Both the position numbers and the translations under genes were made by a program. 64,000 bases of DNA, taken from the NCBI GenBank assembly GCA_965153455.1, contig OZ234493.1:29502213-29566212 (forward strand). Reading direction: 5' to 3'. This DNA comes from Sphagnum compactum (Eukaryota > Bryophyta > Sphagnopsida > Sphagnales). A model generated the notes under the pieces. That model was not told the origin of the DNA, made no database searches, and saw only the letters and a program-made list of their open reading frames with translations. Below are positions 11,507-23,427 of this stretch, piece by piece; within the stretch, counting starts at the first letter, position 1; every line of letters begins with the position of its first letter.

Positions 11507-14229
11507 CTTTACAGAGACTAGAGCCCCAATAGCAAGGCATTTATGCCCTAGACCTTAGTTCTGCCCTCAGGCCCAAGGCATGAAATACCATGCTAATAGG
11601 TCTTTACCTTACACACAAGAACTTGGACAAATTCCCTCCCCCAGAGTGTAGTTGCAAGACAAAACATTAGTAGGCATGGGGACTCGGAATAGCACATTGC
11701 TTTAAATTAAATTTCTCATGTTATAGTATTGCCTTCATCAAAGTAGAACTGCAATATGTGGTCAAGGCACTCAATTTGGAAGTTTGTAATTTTCGATATC
11801 ATTTGCATTGTGATATCCAAATTTGTGCATGTTGTACACGACAATTTAAACCTAGGATATTAAATATAAGCTCTTCTAGATGGGATGATATTTTGTCAAT
11901 ACCAATCGAATCATTGTATTGATACATGATGTGTAAGCCCAAAGGTTCAATCACATGTTTTGTACTCATTAAAACAACAAAGAGTATTCTATTGTAACAA
12001 AAAAACATTTTTGTTAATATGGTTATGATGATTGTGCTTGACAAAACCCATTGTTGCTTGTGCAAATGGTAAATAATGAATGGTTGGATTGGTACACATT
12101 ACACATTCAATAATATGTATATCTAGATTTTAATTATTCCAATGGCAATGTTTCATATGAATTGGTTTAAGTAGGATTGGTATTCTAGTGATTGTCATTA
12201 CAATAATTTCAAAGTCATTTCGCATTATAATTCATCATTTTGGAATTGTTCTTTTTCCTTTTGTCTGTTTTTATCTCATTGTGTGCCTTGTTCTTGCCTT
12301 CCTTTCTATGTGAGTGATCATCACCTATGGGTTCGAAAAAAAATATTTCTATTTATTTTTTTCTCTTCCTTTTCTCATGGGTGAATGCAAAGTATGATGA
12401 TTCACTTTTGTAACAAAATGAATAGTTGTTCATGGGTACCCTTCATTCAAATGCATGTGGTGATTAATATATTCTTAAATCTACTAATTGGGACTTGAAT
12501 CTAAACTAACAATTTATTATGAAGAGAATTGTGTGGTTATTTATTGATTAAAAACTCAATTTCTAGTATAATGGACTTTTGAAGTTGAAAAATATGGATT
12601 GGTCGTTTGACTGAAACATCACAAAATGAAAAAAAAAATATTGATTCACATTCCAAAGTTGTTATTAGGACTTAATATATGATTTATTATGAGATGATAA
12701 ATTCAAATAAAAATCTTTTCTTTGAAAACCTTACATTTAATAATTAAGGACTTTTGAATGGTTAATATTGGACCATATTTTCATAAGTCCCTATGAGTTG
12801 CAATTTATTTTTTTTTCAATTTTTTTGTCCCAAAAGCATATTTTTTGAAAGTTTTATTTGTGGCATTATTCATATAAACTTTGTGGGTTGTCCTTTTAGG
12901 ACTTCCGAATTGAAAAATGATATAAGTTTTTGTTAATGTAAGTGTTGATGTAGATTTGTGGGGATTTTTAAGTGATTGAACATTTAGTAGTTAAAGATTA
13001 CAATAAACACATTTAAAATCATCCAAAAGTGAGCCATTGTCGTTTGCATTTACCTTCTTCTAAACTCTTGTATTGTTATAGGTGTTGAAGGGGAACATCA
13101 ACATCATCATCTATGGAAACATGCTTGAGGATTTTATGATGTTGCCAGTGGTGAATGTTATAGTTGTTGTCAGGTGCAAATACACACAAAGGAGCCAACG
13201 AGATTATTTAACAAAAGGAGTGTGAGTCTTTTTTTTAGTTTTTTTTCATTTTTTCATATAAATTTTTTTTGAATGAAATCTTTAGTAACTTGTTATTTAA
13301 AATACATATAGTTACACCAATAAACCATATGTTTTGTGGTAATCATTGTTGAATAAATATGAATTTTTCAAAATGTGTAAATTTTACCAAATTTTGTGTT
13401 TCATTTTGAAAATTCATCATAATTTTGAAATAGACCAAAATATGTTAATCATTTTAGGTTTTTGTTTCTTGAATCATAAACTACAACTTGTTTTGTATGG
13501 CATGAACATTACACCCCATTTACATGTGATAAAAGATTTTGGAAAGTTTTAAAACTTGAAAAATACTTTGAATTTCTAAAGATGTCAAATTCCATATCTT
13601 TTAAATTGTGATTTTTTTCTGAATGTGGGTAATAGGTTACTATCATCTAAATTTTTTTACCATCAAAATTATTTTATTAAAAAAGTCCTTTACCTAGTCC
13701 TTTGTAAAATTAACCACATCTGATGCAACACCTATTCAAGTTGAAACAACTTATATTAATACCAAAACCCAAAATTCAATTTAATGAACTTTTAATTTGA
13801 ATTCCTCAACATTTGTATTAATCATTTGGCACAACTTGGAAGTATTAACATAACTTTAAAATGTCAAAAAAAAACATATGTAAAAAAATTCATAGTTTTA
13901 CCACTATTCGACATGGTTTTTGGCATTTAAATACATATTTGCACCCTATCATCATCGTCTATCGTGGAAGGTTGTGATGTGTTGCCAAGCCGAGATTGAA
14001 TGATTCCATTTCATGTTCAATTAACCCTTGCAATCGCAACAACATTATGAAGCAAACACTGACCATGAACATGAGCCTATGAACATGAGAATGTGAGCAG
14101 GAATGGATATTTTTGGAATATTTTGATGACGTGGACAAAATATTACTAAAATATCCATGTGCCACGTAGGAATGACATGGAAAATATTTTGTCACTTGTA
14201 CTTGGATGAAAGTCATAAAATGGTCTCAT
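11507..14229. other. AT-rich intergenic DNA, no gene recognised
   Basis: This stretch is AT-rich with many stops in all frames. One 150-base segment (13080-13228) reads open on the + strand and is preceded by a possible splice acceptor, but matches no family I recognise. The part after 13970 may belong to the 5' side of the copia remnant that becomes recognisable at about 14230. Confidence 0.5.
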
Positions 14230-17200
14230 TTGCTTCCATACATGTCACATTATCGAAATTCCTAATGTGTTTCATGTCCCTCATCTTGCCAAGAATTTTT
14301 TATGTTAGTTTAAAAGGAAATAGTTTGGGGGAAGCGACATTGAATTCTTTCATGATCATGGCATGGTGAAAACAACAACAAAAAGACAAAAGGTTATTTT
14401 TCGTTGTAATCAAGTGGGATTTTTATATCCCATTGGTGAGGGAGTCTCCCCAACATAAGTCAACTCCATTGTTTGCCATAACAATGATGTAAACGTCATT
14501 AAGTGGTGTTATCACTTAGGTCACTTACACATTTGTGCCATGCATGAAATGAAGAAAAGAAATACGATAACCAAAATTCAAAATAATTTCCAACACTCAT
14601 TCCACAACTTTCCATGTTGTGAAGGATGTGTTGTTGGCAAACAACACAAAACTCTATCTTCTCAAGGCAATAACTTTTGAACTAAAGTTGCACTTGAACT
14701 CGTACATTTTGACATTTGTGGTCCCATGTAGAAAAAATCTTTGAATGGATTTGTCTACTTTGCAAGGTTCATAGATGACTACTCATGGTTCATTGTAGTT
14801 TATTTCCTCGAGAAAAAATCTGATGTGTTTTCAATGTTTCAATCTTACAAAGCCTTTTTTGAAAGTCAAACATGAAATAAAATCAAATGTTTAAAATTTG
14901 ACAATGGAGGTGAATATACATCTAGTCATTTTATCAAAATTTGTGAAGACCATGGCATATCTAAACAATATATTATGCCATATACATTTAAACAAAATGG
15001 GGTGTCAGAGCAAAAGAATAGCACTTTGGTTTAAGCTATTCAAAGCATGTTTACAACAACTAAATTATCACATATATTTTGGTTGAGACTATTGCTACAA
15101 CTTGTTACATTCAAAACCAATGCTACACATCCTTGATTCTTGACAAAACACCATTTGAATTATGGGTAGGCATGCAACTTAATTTGTGTCATCTTCATGG
15201 TTTTGGATGCCCTGCATATGAACATGTGCTAGATGAGAAACGACAAAAGCTTCACTCAAAAACACACAAATGCATTTTTGTTGGCTATGGGGAACAATAT
15301 GGTATTAAAGGCTATCGTTTGTATGATCAAACCTCACGTTTATTCTCTATGAGCATGAATGTTATCTTTCATGAAAAAGTTTTGTTTCCTACCCCATCTA
15401 TGGAAATCTCCAAATCCTCACCACCATTTCAAGATCATGTGTATGATGCGCCTTGGGAATGGCCTTCCCTTATACCACTTCAACTTACTCCTCTTGCTTT
15501 ACCTCCAAACCCAATTGTTGTATCCACCTTGCCAATACAACCCATACCTCAAACACCACCTCCATTCCTAGAACCTATTCCTCCTAATACTCTTCACCTT
15601 ATAATGAACACATTGAACCTGAATTCCCTAATGATCCATTTGATCAAATTATCTCTTCCATTGCAAGACCTTTGAGGATATGTTCCTCCCCTCACCACTC
15701 GGATTACAAAAGGGAAAAATACCAAGTATAAAGATTACTTTGCAAACTTGGTGACCATTTTTGATTTCCAAATTAATGAACCAACCACAATTCATGAAGC
15801 CTTGACTAGTTCAGAGGGGGAACAATGGAAAGAAGCTATGGAATTTGAGTATATTTCATTATTAAAAAATCAAACATGGAGGCTGGAAACACTACCACCA
15901 AGTAGGTCAAGTGTTAGTTGCAAGTGGGTTTTGAAAAGGAAGTATCACCGTAATGGTACAATATTTCGATACAAGGCTTGATTGGTTGCTTGTGGATTTA
16001 CCCAAATCCAAGGAATTGATTATGGTGAGACATTCTCGCCTGTTGCATCATTAACAACAATGATTGCATTTGCAGCTACACATAATCTTCACATTCACCA
16101 AATGGACGTGAAGAAGGCATTCATAAATGGAACTTTAAATGAAGAAATTTACATGTTTCACTGGAAGGCTTTGTTCATCCAAATCACCCAAAAAAGTTTT
16201 TTAGACTTTTCAAAACAATTTATGGGTTAAAATAATCATCATGAATGTGGTATGAAAGATTAATTCTTACATTTTGCAAAATGGGTTCACAAAATGTGTT
16301 GTTGATCCTAATGTTTATATCAAACGTATTTTAACGCAGTTTGTCCATCTATAGCTTTATGTGGATGATTCCATACTTGTGAGTGATGATGAACTTTTCT
16401 TACATGACAAAATCTGAGCTCTCCCATGCATTTGAAATGACTGATATTGGCCCCATTGAACTTTGTCTCAAAATCCAAGTAATGAGGGATGTCACAAACC
16501 ATTCCATTCATTTGTCCCAAAAGAAATATCTTACATATATTCTCAAATGTTTTGGGATGATGGATTGTAAACTTGTTGATACTCCTTTACCGATTGAACA
16601 AAAGCTCACAAAAGAAATGGGTCCAAAAGACATACATGAAGCAGACTTGATGAAAACTATATTGTATGTTGAAGCAGTTGGTTGCTTCATGTATGCAATG
16701 ACAAGTACTCGTTCAGATCTTGCTTTCCTAGTAGGACAAGTTGTTCAATTTATGGCAAATCCTGGACTAGCTCATTGGACAATAGTAAAACACATATTTC
16801 GTTACATATAAGCCACTAGAGATATGGGAATCAAATATGATGGTGAAGGCTCAAAACAAGATATGTTAAAGATTCAAGGATGGACTGACTATGCTAGGCC
16901 GGAGATCAAGACTTTTGCAAGTCTACATCCGGATACATATTTCTACTTGCAGGAGGTGCAATTTAGTGGCAATGCAAAAAGAAAACTATTGTTGCCTTTT
17001 CCTCAACAGAAGCAAAATACATTGCAGTTGCTTTTGCAACAAAGGATGTATGGTTAACACAACTCATGAAGGACCTTGGATTACTTCAATTGCAACCTAT
17101 TTCACTCATGTGTGATAATCAATCGTGCATTGTGCTATCAAAAACAACTAAGGACCATGATCGCACTAAACATATAAACATCAAGTATCACTACTTGTGG

Positions 17201-17371
17201 GAGAAGGTTGCAAGCTTAGAGATTGAATCTAAATATTGTCCTATAGAGCAAATGCTTGCACATGTCCTCACAAAAGCTCTTCCCAAACCAAAGCATCAAT
17301 TTTGTGTAGAAGGGAGAGGATTGACAGTTCCAAACCCTAAAGTATGATTATGTCTTCTCAATAAGAGGGGG
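14230..17371 (+). mobile_element. Ty1/copia retrotransposon, 5'-truncated and dead
   Basis: The pol domains occur in copia order. Near 14250-14300 is the segment linking protease to the gag-pre-integrase region (FHVPHLAKNFL). The pre-integrase zinc site follows (HLGH at about 14513, CEGC near 14620). The integrase core runs 14690-15060 (HFDICGP, FIDDYSWF, FDNGGEY, then the final Glu in GVSEQKN), with its C-terminal part open at 15079-15380. Reverse transcriptase runs 15790-16560, with YVDD at 16358-16369. RNase H continues to 17347. A polypurine tract sits at 17363-17371. No gag, protease active site, primer-binding site or 5' LTR was found. Stops interrupt it near 14309, 14678 and 14731, in the integrase, at about 15979 in the usually conserved KARLVA motif, and at 16228 and 16811; frames also shift. 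It is therefore non-autonomous debris. Confidence 0.92.
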
Positions 17372-17640
17372 TGTTAAGGATAGAAATTTATTGAGGTATA
17401 ACTCGAATAGACATACCCTTTCATAGGCTCGGGTTATGTCTGGAACTCTTAACTACGTCTTCATTGTTGTTTGACATTTAATTCATTATGCCTTTGCAAT
17501 ATAAAGAGCTTGCTTACTCTCTCTCCATGTATGTTTGTAATTCAAAACAAGGAGATCCATAGTGATCTTATTCATCTTATGCCAATAGTCTTAGAAGTTG
17601 ATAGTTTAGTCAGCTATGAGCACTATGTAATAAGATGTAT
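17372..17640 (+). repeat. Probable 3' LTR of the copia element (end uncertain)
   Basis: The sequence starts TGTTAAGG directly after the polypurine tract, as expected for a copia 3' LTR. It carries a TATAAAG box at 17500-17506. The 3' boundary is not visible: no terminal CA plus target duplication could be assigned, and no matching 5' copy exists upstream. The end given is a guess. Confidence 0.45.
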
Positions 17641-18240
17641 GGATGTGTGATATTGCTGTAACTGAATGACCCGGTTCTTTGAATTTAAGAACCATCGGGT
17701 CACTTGGCATACATAAAAACATATACCCTACCCTTCACTGCCGGTTCCTGGATCGAAAAAGTGGTAACTCCCAACACGCATAAAGACCCGTGTGGGTTGG
17801 CCCGGGTATCAACTTATGAACATGCCACCAACCAGGACTGGTGTTGGACCTTTTTCAAAAGAAAATAAAATCATACCAGCCATATCATGTTTGAATCAAG
17901 TGGTGATTCATCGATAAATACATTTAGCCAAATTTGGCGATATTACAAATATGAAAGTAGAAAAGTTTAAGTATCCTTCCACATTGTAAGCAAATTGTGG
18001 CAATTTTTGGCGATTTAATAAAAAAAATTTCGCTTTTTAGACCAATTTTTTTTTCCCCCCCAAAAACAGGGAATTTGTGACAGTGTGTGAGGCCGGGCAT
18101 TAGAAATTGCGCGGAACCGCTCTCCGGGTATCATTTCAGGGTATCACGTTGATAACCGTGGTTATAAAACGCGTACCTTCGGCGCGGGTACCGACTACCC
18201 GACGTGGGTGCGGGTTCACCCTGGCCCTAAACACCCCTCC
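17641..18240. repeat. GGTTC/GGGTA-rich degenerate low-complexity segment
   Basis: Between the copia remnant and MTA lies sequence rich in short GGTTC, GAACC, GGGTA and TACCCG words in both orientations (for example 17670-17830 and 18110-18225). The right part is markedly more CG-rich than its surroundings. Similar word-rich segments occur near 10000-10330, 39440-39620 and 57740-57850. No gene is seen. The CG-rich part adjoins the MTA promoter. Confidence 0.4.
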
Positions 18241-18479
18241 CTCAGTGTCGATCACTTGTTAAGTTCTCAAAGTTCTCAAAGTTCTCGAAGTTCCCGCATG
18301 AGCGAGGAAGAGAACGAGGAGGAGGAGGAGTAGCAAAATGAAGAGTGGGAGGGGGTTTTGTGCGGTATTTTTTCTTTCTTTCTTTTCCGGGTTTGCAAGC
18401 TGCTGCATTGGTTGTGGCTGTTGAAGCACGCGTGCACGACGACAACCCATCCAGCCACAGGAGGAGGAGGAGGAGGAGC

Positions 18480-18484
<5 letters not shown>

Positions 18485-18528
<44 letters not shown>
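18485..18528. repeat. (GA)22 microsatellite in the MTA leader or promoter
   Basis: A perfect GA run of about 22 units, some 190 bases upstream of the MTA start codon, in a GAGGA-rich region. GA tracts in plant promoters and leaders can bind GAGA-binding (BBR/BPC) proteins; that role here is inference only. Confidence 0.9.
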
Positions 18529-18534
<6 letters not shown>

Positions 18535-18702
18535 CAAGGATTTGCAGACACAACAGGCGATGTGGCAGAGAAAAGGGTATTGCGCACGGGTACAGACGGA
18601 GGAGGGAAGTTGAAGAAGAAAGATCTATATGGGAAACACCATCATCGTCGCTTTCAGGCTGTTGTTGTTGATGTTGTTGCTGGCACTGGAGCAGAACCAA
18701 AC

Positions 18703-18710
18703 TAGGGTTT
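18703..18710 (+). promoter_or_regulatory. Telo-box (TAGGGTTT) just before the MTA start
   Basis: TAGGGTTT, the complement of AAACCCTA, lies 4 bases before the MTA start codon. Telo-boxes are common in leaders of plant housekeeping and translation-related genes. The motif supports the choice of ATG 18715 as the true start. Confidence 0.55.
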
Positions 18711-18714
18711 AGGT

Positions 18715-21700
18715 ATGGAGGGGCGTATGGAGGTGAACGAGGACATGATGAAGATCAGGGAGCAGCTGCGACAGCTGCAAGAGAGGGTAGAGAGTGCTCG
18801 GCGTACGGGAGAAGAGCAGTTCAGGAGCCTCCTGAGTGTGGTGCCCGATCTTGAGCGTGGTATTGAGCTTTCCCTTAAGGTATTGAATACTAGTTTTCCC
18901 TTCCTCCCAATGCCTCCTGATTCTCTGGTATTGATCTTCTTTTTCCAAGGAGTGCAAGAGTAGTAGAGTCGGTTGGTTGACCTAATTTGTTTGGAGTCGG
19001 GAGTGAAATAGTGGTGTGACAGAATTAGGTCAAGTCTGTTTCTTTAGGTCAATCCCTGAGAGAGAGAGAATCTTGGGTTTGGTTTGGATTTCCAGGTAGC
19101 TTCAGCATTTGGGGGCTTAGAGCTGAAGAGCAAGGAAAGAGTGGAGAAAAATGAGAAATCCAGCTCCGAGGCTCAGAAAATGGAAGTTATTCGAGCTGGT
19201 ACTGGTGAGCAGAGGGAGTCCTTGTTGACACCGAGCTCTGTGGGTCCATTCTTGGAGCCTGCTTTCAGAGGAGTGGGAAACTTTTCTGGAGGAGCTCTGC
19301 CCAATGGAGCTACAGAGCACCGAGGCATTCTTCGAGCACCTTTTAAAGCTAACGGGGAGCATCAGGTTGGGATTGGGGGTCCAAGGGGTGGCCCTGGAGA
19401 TTTTTGGGGTGGTGATATGCCAATTGGTGATGGATGGGGTACTGAGAACTGGGAAGGAGGTGGAGGATGGGATGGAGGCAGAAGTGGAGCTCCATCTATG
19501 AATGCTCTAGGGTTTCTCAAGAGCATGGTTGCAGCTTGCTTGTTGGATCATTCAACAGCTTTGCCAGTAGATTCAGGAGCTATTTATCACCGACTAGTAG
19601 CAAAGGACATGAACCTGATGGAGAGGGATGCTATTACAGAAGTTGGTGGAGGAGGGGAGACAGGGGGTGTGGCTGCTGTTGAGCATGCACTTCATTCCCT
19701 TGCTGATGGACCTTATGGTGGAGGAATAGAGATTGATGAGTTTATAGTTGCAGGAATGCCACATCTTATGGTGGTGAACTTTGATAGAGCAAGACTCTTG
19801 AAGGAGCTTCCAGGTGGACATCCAGCTCATCGAATGGGTGATCCTCATCATAGGGGTGGTGACCCCCATCTCATGTCCATGGGACTAGGTCATGGGATGG
19901 ATACCAATTCTGGGCCTCTTGGGATGCCTGCAAGACCACCTGACATGTGGGTTTGTGGTGGAGAACCCCGAATGCAAGGAGGGGCTCCGTTAGCTGGCCC
20001 AGGATCACCCATGTTCCCAGGTGGGGGTGGTCCACCCCATATGGTTCCACGAGGGGGTCCAAGGGGAATGGGCATGCTTGGAATGCCAGGAGGTGGAATG
20101 GGCTTTGGAGGTTTGCCATCACCATTTCAGAGGCCTCCTATGGGTCCTGGTCCACATGGTTTACCAGGTGTCAAGAACCGGGGTGGGGAGGAGGATGATA
20201 TAGATGCACTGCTTAACAAGAAGTCTTTCAAGGAGTTGCAGCAATCTAAGACTGGAGAGGAGCTTTTGGAGCTTCTTCATCGCCCAACTGCAAAGGAAAC
20301 TGCTGTGGCAGCAAAGGTAGGTTTTGAACAAAATGAAGGACATCATTGTATTGTGCTCTCTGGAGTGCATATGCTGCATGATTTTGACCAGAGGCTGTAG
20401 ATAATGTGCAGAGTTTAACATCCTTGATTCACACTGATATCGTGCAGTTTAAGACAAAGGGTGGTTCAGCATTGAAGGAGTATTGCCCATCTCTCACAAA
20501 GGAAGATTGCCGGCATTATCGGAGCCACTATATAGCTTGTGAAAAGGTCTGATCCTGAGCTGGCCTGTTCAACTTTGTGTAATAATGAAGATGGTATCAA
20601 CTATCGTGAAGGTTGATGTTTTCTTTCTATGATCCTCATAAACAAGCTTGATGAGGACAAGCAGAAGGCCACCCTGGAGATCAGGGACTCAAGGACTATG
20701 CTTAGGACTCTTGTATTTTTGGATTCTGATGTCAAAAGTCATAAAGACTTTCCCAGCTGGAAAATTTATTTTTTATTTAGGAGGTATAATAGAACCTTTC
20801 TGTCTGGTTAATAATGTTATTAATGAGACGACTGACTGTTCCAGCCTTGGTGTAGATGTACTGAGAGGACAGAATCCGCATGTGCAAGTTTACACTTCAT
20901 GTCTGTGTGCTACCATCTTTTATCTGACCATTTACATGTTCTTCAGATGCATTTTCGACGCATTATTGCTCCTCACACAGACTCAAATCTGGGAGACTGT
21001 TCATTTTTGGACACATGTCGACATATGAAGGTGAAATAATCTCTTACAGTCCTATGCTGATGTACAGTTTTTCTCATGTTTCTTGAGTGCTAGCCAACAT
21101 CACGTCTGAGTCTTCCCATTGCTTCCGGAAAGGCAACAGAAACTCAGGACGCAGATTGTGTATAATGGTTTTCCCAAGTTTTTTGGGAAGATTATTATAT
21201 GCTTATCTACACCCACTGTTGGGAGCTGATGAACTCAGTGGGTAGTCATGGCAGCTCGTCGCTGCCGTTCGTGATGAAGGTGATGGTCTGTCACTTTGTG
21301 AGCGACTCTCATGAGGTTATGACTGCACTCATTGTCGTGTTACCTTTAATTGTTGTTGTGGAGATTTCTCTGCAACTTCATCGATCTTTTTCTCATGTTT
21401 CAGCTTTGGCTTTGGCTATTGTTAGGCCATCAGGGTGCTTGTCTGCACAGAAGGATAGGGTATTGTTGAATCCTTCATGCACACGAGGAAATGACCTTTT
21501 GCTTTTCTGGCAATTGAGTTGTTAACAAAGAAGACAGATTGGGTCATGTGGACTGTTAATCCATGAGGCTTATTGAATTGAACCTCATCTTTCTGCATTT
21601 TGGTATATTGTGGAAACTGTTATGGCCATCCTTCAGTAAAGTAAGCCTGTGTGTTTGGGATAGATTTTTCTTTTGTTGTAGGTTCCATGAGCACTACATC

Positions 21701-23427
21701 ACAATAACTTGTTATGTTTCTTTGCTGTTTACAGACATGCAAGTATGTGCACTATGAGTTAGACCCCATTCCTGATGTGCCCGACATGTTGATGGGGGCT
21801 CCAGGCTTGCCATCCCCACAGAGGCCTCTATCAAGACCCCAGCGTGCTGAGTATTGCTCAGATGCAGAGCTTGGTGAGCCTCAATGGATTCAATGTGACA
21901 TCCGCACTTTTAAAATGGATGTGCTTGGACAATTTGGGGTCATCATGGCAGATCCCCCTTGGGACATCCACATGGAGCTGCCTTACGGTACCATGGCTGA
22001 TGATGAGATGCGGAACTTGAATGTGCCAGCCCTTCAAACTGATGGCCTTATCTTTTTGTGGGTCACAGGCCGTGCAATGGAACTTGGACGTGAATGGTAG
22101 GCCCCCTCTGTGTTCCTTGTTTTCCTCCACCTGTCTTTTCTGTAGTGTATCTCTCTCCCAGCCAGTTTTCCTTGTGCACAGGGCCTGCATGTGATACAAT
22201 CAATAGAAGAACAACTTTGATCCTGTTAAGTTGCTCTTTTGTTGCAGCAAATAAGGAAACCCTAGCATGAAGTCAGTACTGAGATTGTGTACTCATTTTT
22301 CTGTAGTTGTGAAGTTTCTGTTTGCTGTGTGTTGTGTGTACTATTGTCAGCTTGGAGTTATGGGGCTATAAGAGAGTGGAAGAGATAATATGGGTGAAGA
22401 CAAATCAGTTGCAGCGCATTATCCGAACAGGGCGGACTGGCCACTGGCTGAACCACAGCAAGGAGCACTGCCTTGTTGGTATCAAAGGCCATCCTGATGT
22501 TAATCGCAACATTGACACAGATGTGATTGTTGCGGAAGTTCGTGAGACCAGCCGGAAGCCTGACGAGGTTCACTTCTGCATATCTATCTTCGCTGCATCT
22601 TGGATCTCCCTCTTTCATGCAACTGTCCATGTTCCTCAGTGTGCAATTGTATGGAGGGATTGCTAATCACAGAAATAAAAGCAGGGATGTTTTTGGAGCA
22701 TGTATCAGTGCTGAGGAATGTAACTGAATGTTTCCCTCTTGCAGCAACTTCTGGAATTCCGGTCTCATTAATGAAAATGGATCTCTTTGAAGCATTCTTC
22801 AGTGCTATACAGTAGATCACCCCAGAGTATGAATTGTAACATTTTTAAACTGTTTTCAGATGTACCCATTATTGGAGAGGATAAGCCCACGAACTCGGAA
22901 ACTGGAATTATTTGCGCGCATGCACAACACACATGCTGGGTATGTGTGTACTAACTGCTCCAGTATCTTGAAGGTCAACGACCTGATACTTTTGGGTGTG
23001 GAATATTCTTTTTTGCTTAGTCATTTTCACAGAATTTTAAGGTTTTGAGATCATTGTTTGCATCTCTTGTGGAGTGGCTCATTCTGTACACCCATGCTGC
23101 AGTTGGATATCACTTGGTAATCAGCTTCAAGGAGTACGGCTTGTGGATGAAGGCCTACGAGCACGGTACAAGGCAGCTTTTCCAGATCAAGAAATTCAGC
23201 CCCGTGACCCGCCCTCAAGAAGCACTGGTCAGCAAGATGGAAGAAATAGTGTCCATGACAACAATTCATCCTCTACACAGCCGAAGAGCTCTCCTGTTGC
23301 TTCATCTGCTGGTAAAGTCAGAATGGATGTCATGACAGCGACGACGACTATCACTATAAGTGGTGCAGTAATTGATTCAGGGCCAGATGAAAAACCCGAT
23401 GCTCAAGACACTGATATGCTGTCATGA
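18715..23427 (+). CDS. MTA: mRNA N6-adenosine methyltransferase MTA (METTL3 orthologue)
   Basis: Catalytic subunit of the nuclear m6A writer, which partners with MTB (METTL14) to methylate mRNA adenosines using AdoMet. Eight exons: 18715-18879, 19096-20316, 20448-20546, 20947-21030, 21735-22096, 22351-22567, 22860-22939, 23103-23427. All phases agree, giving about 850 aa. A short N-terminal coiled-coil-like region is followed by exon 2, which holds a Gly/Met/Pro-rich low-complexity stretch at roughly residues 290-420, then SFKE and TGEELL and the RPTAKE motif. CCCH-type zinc-finger cysteines lie in exons 3-5 ([28 protein letters not shown]). The catalytic DPPW is at 21951-21962 (residues 596-599), followed by the [19 protein letters not shown] and [12 protein letters not shown] segments. 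The last exon ends in a Ser/Thr/Asp-rich tail. Arabidopsis MTA is 685 aa; the excess lies in the G/M/P region and the tail. All catalytic residues I can check are present. Confidence 0.96.

Noticed and set aside
13080-13228. Open segment after a possible splice acceptor
   Set aside because: It reads as a short open stretch ending in a stop, but matches no family and has no upstream exon to join.
18242-18700. Several long minus- and plus-strand open frames over the GA tract
   Set aside because: They are low-complexity products of the (GA)n and GAGGA repeats in the MTA leader, lacking any domain.
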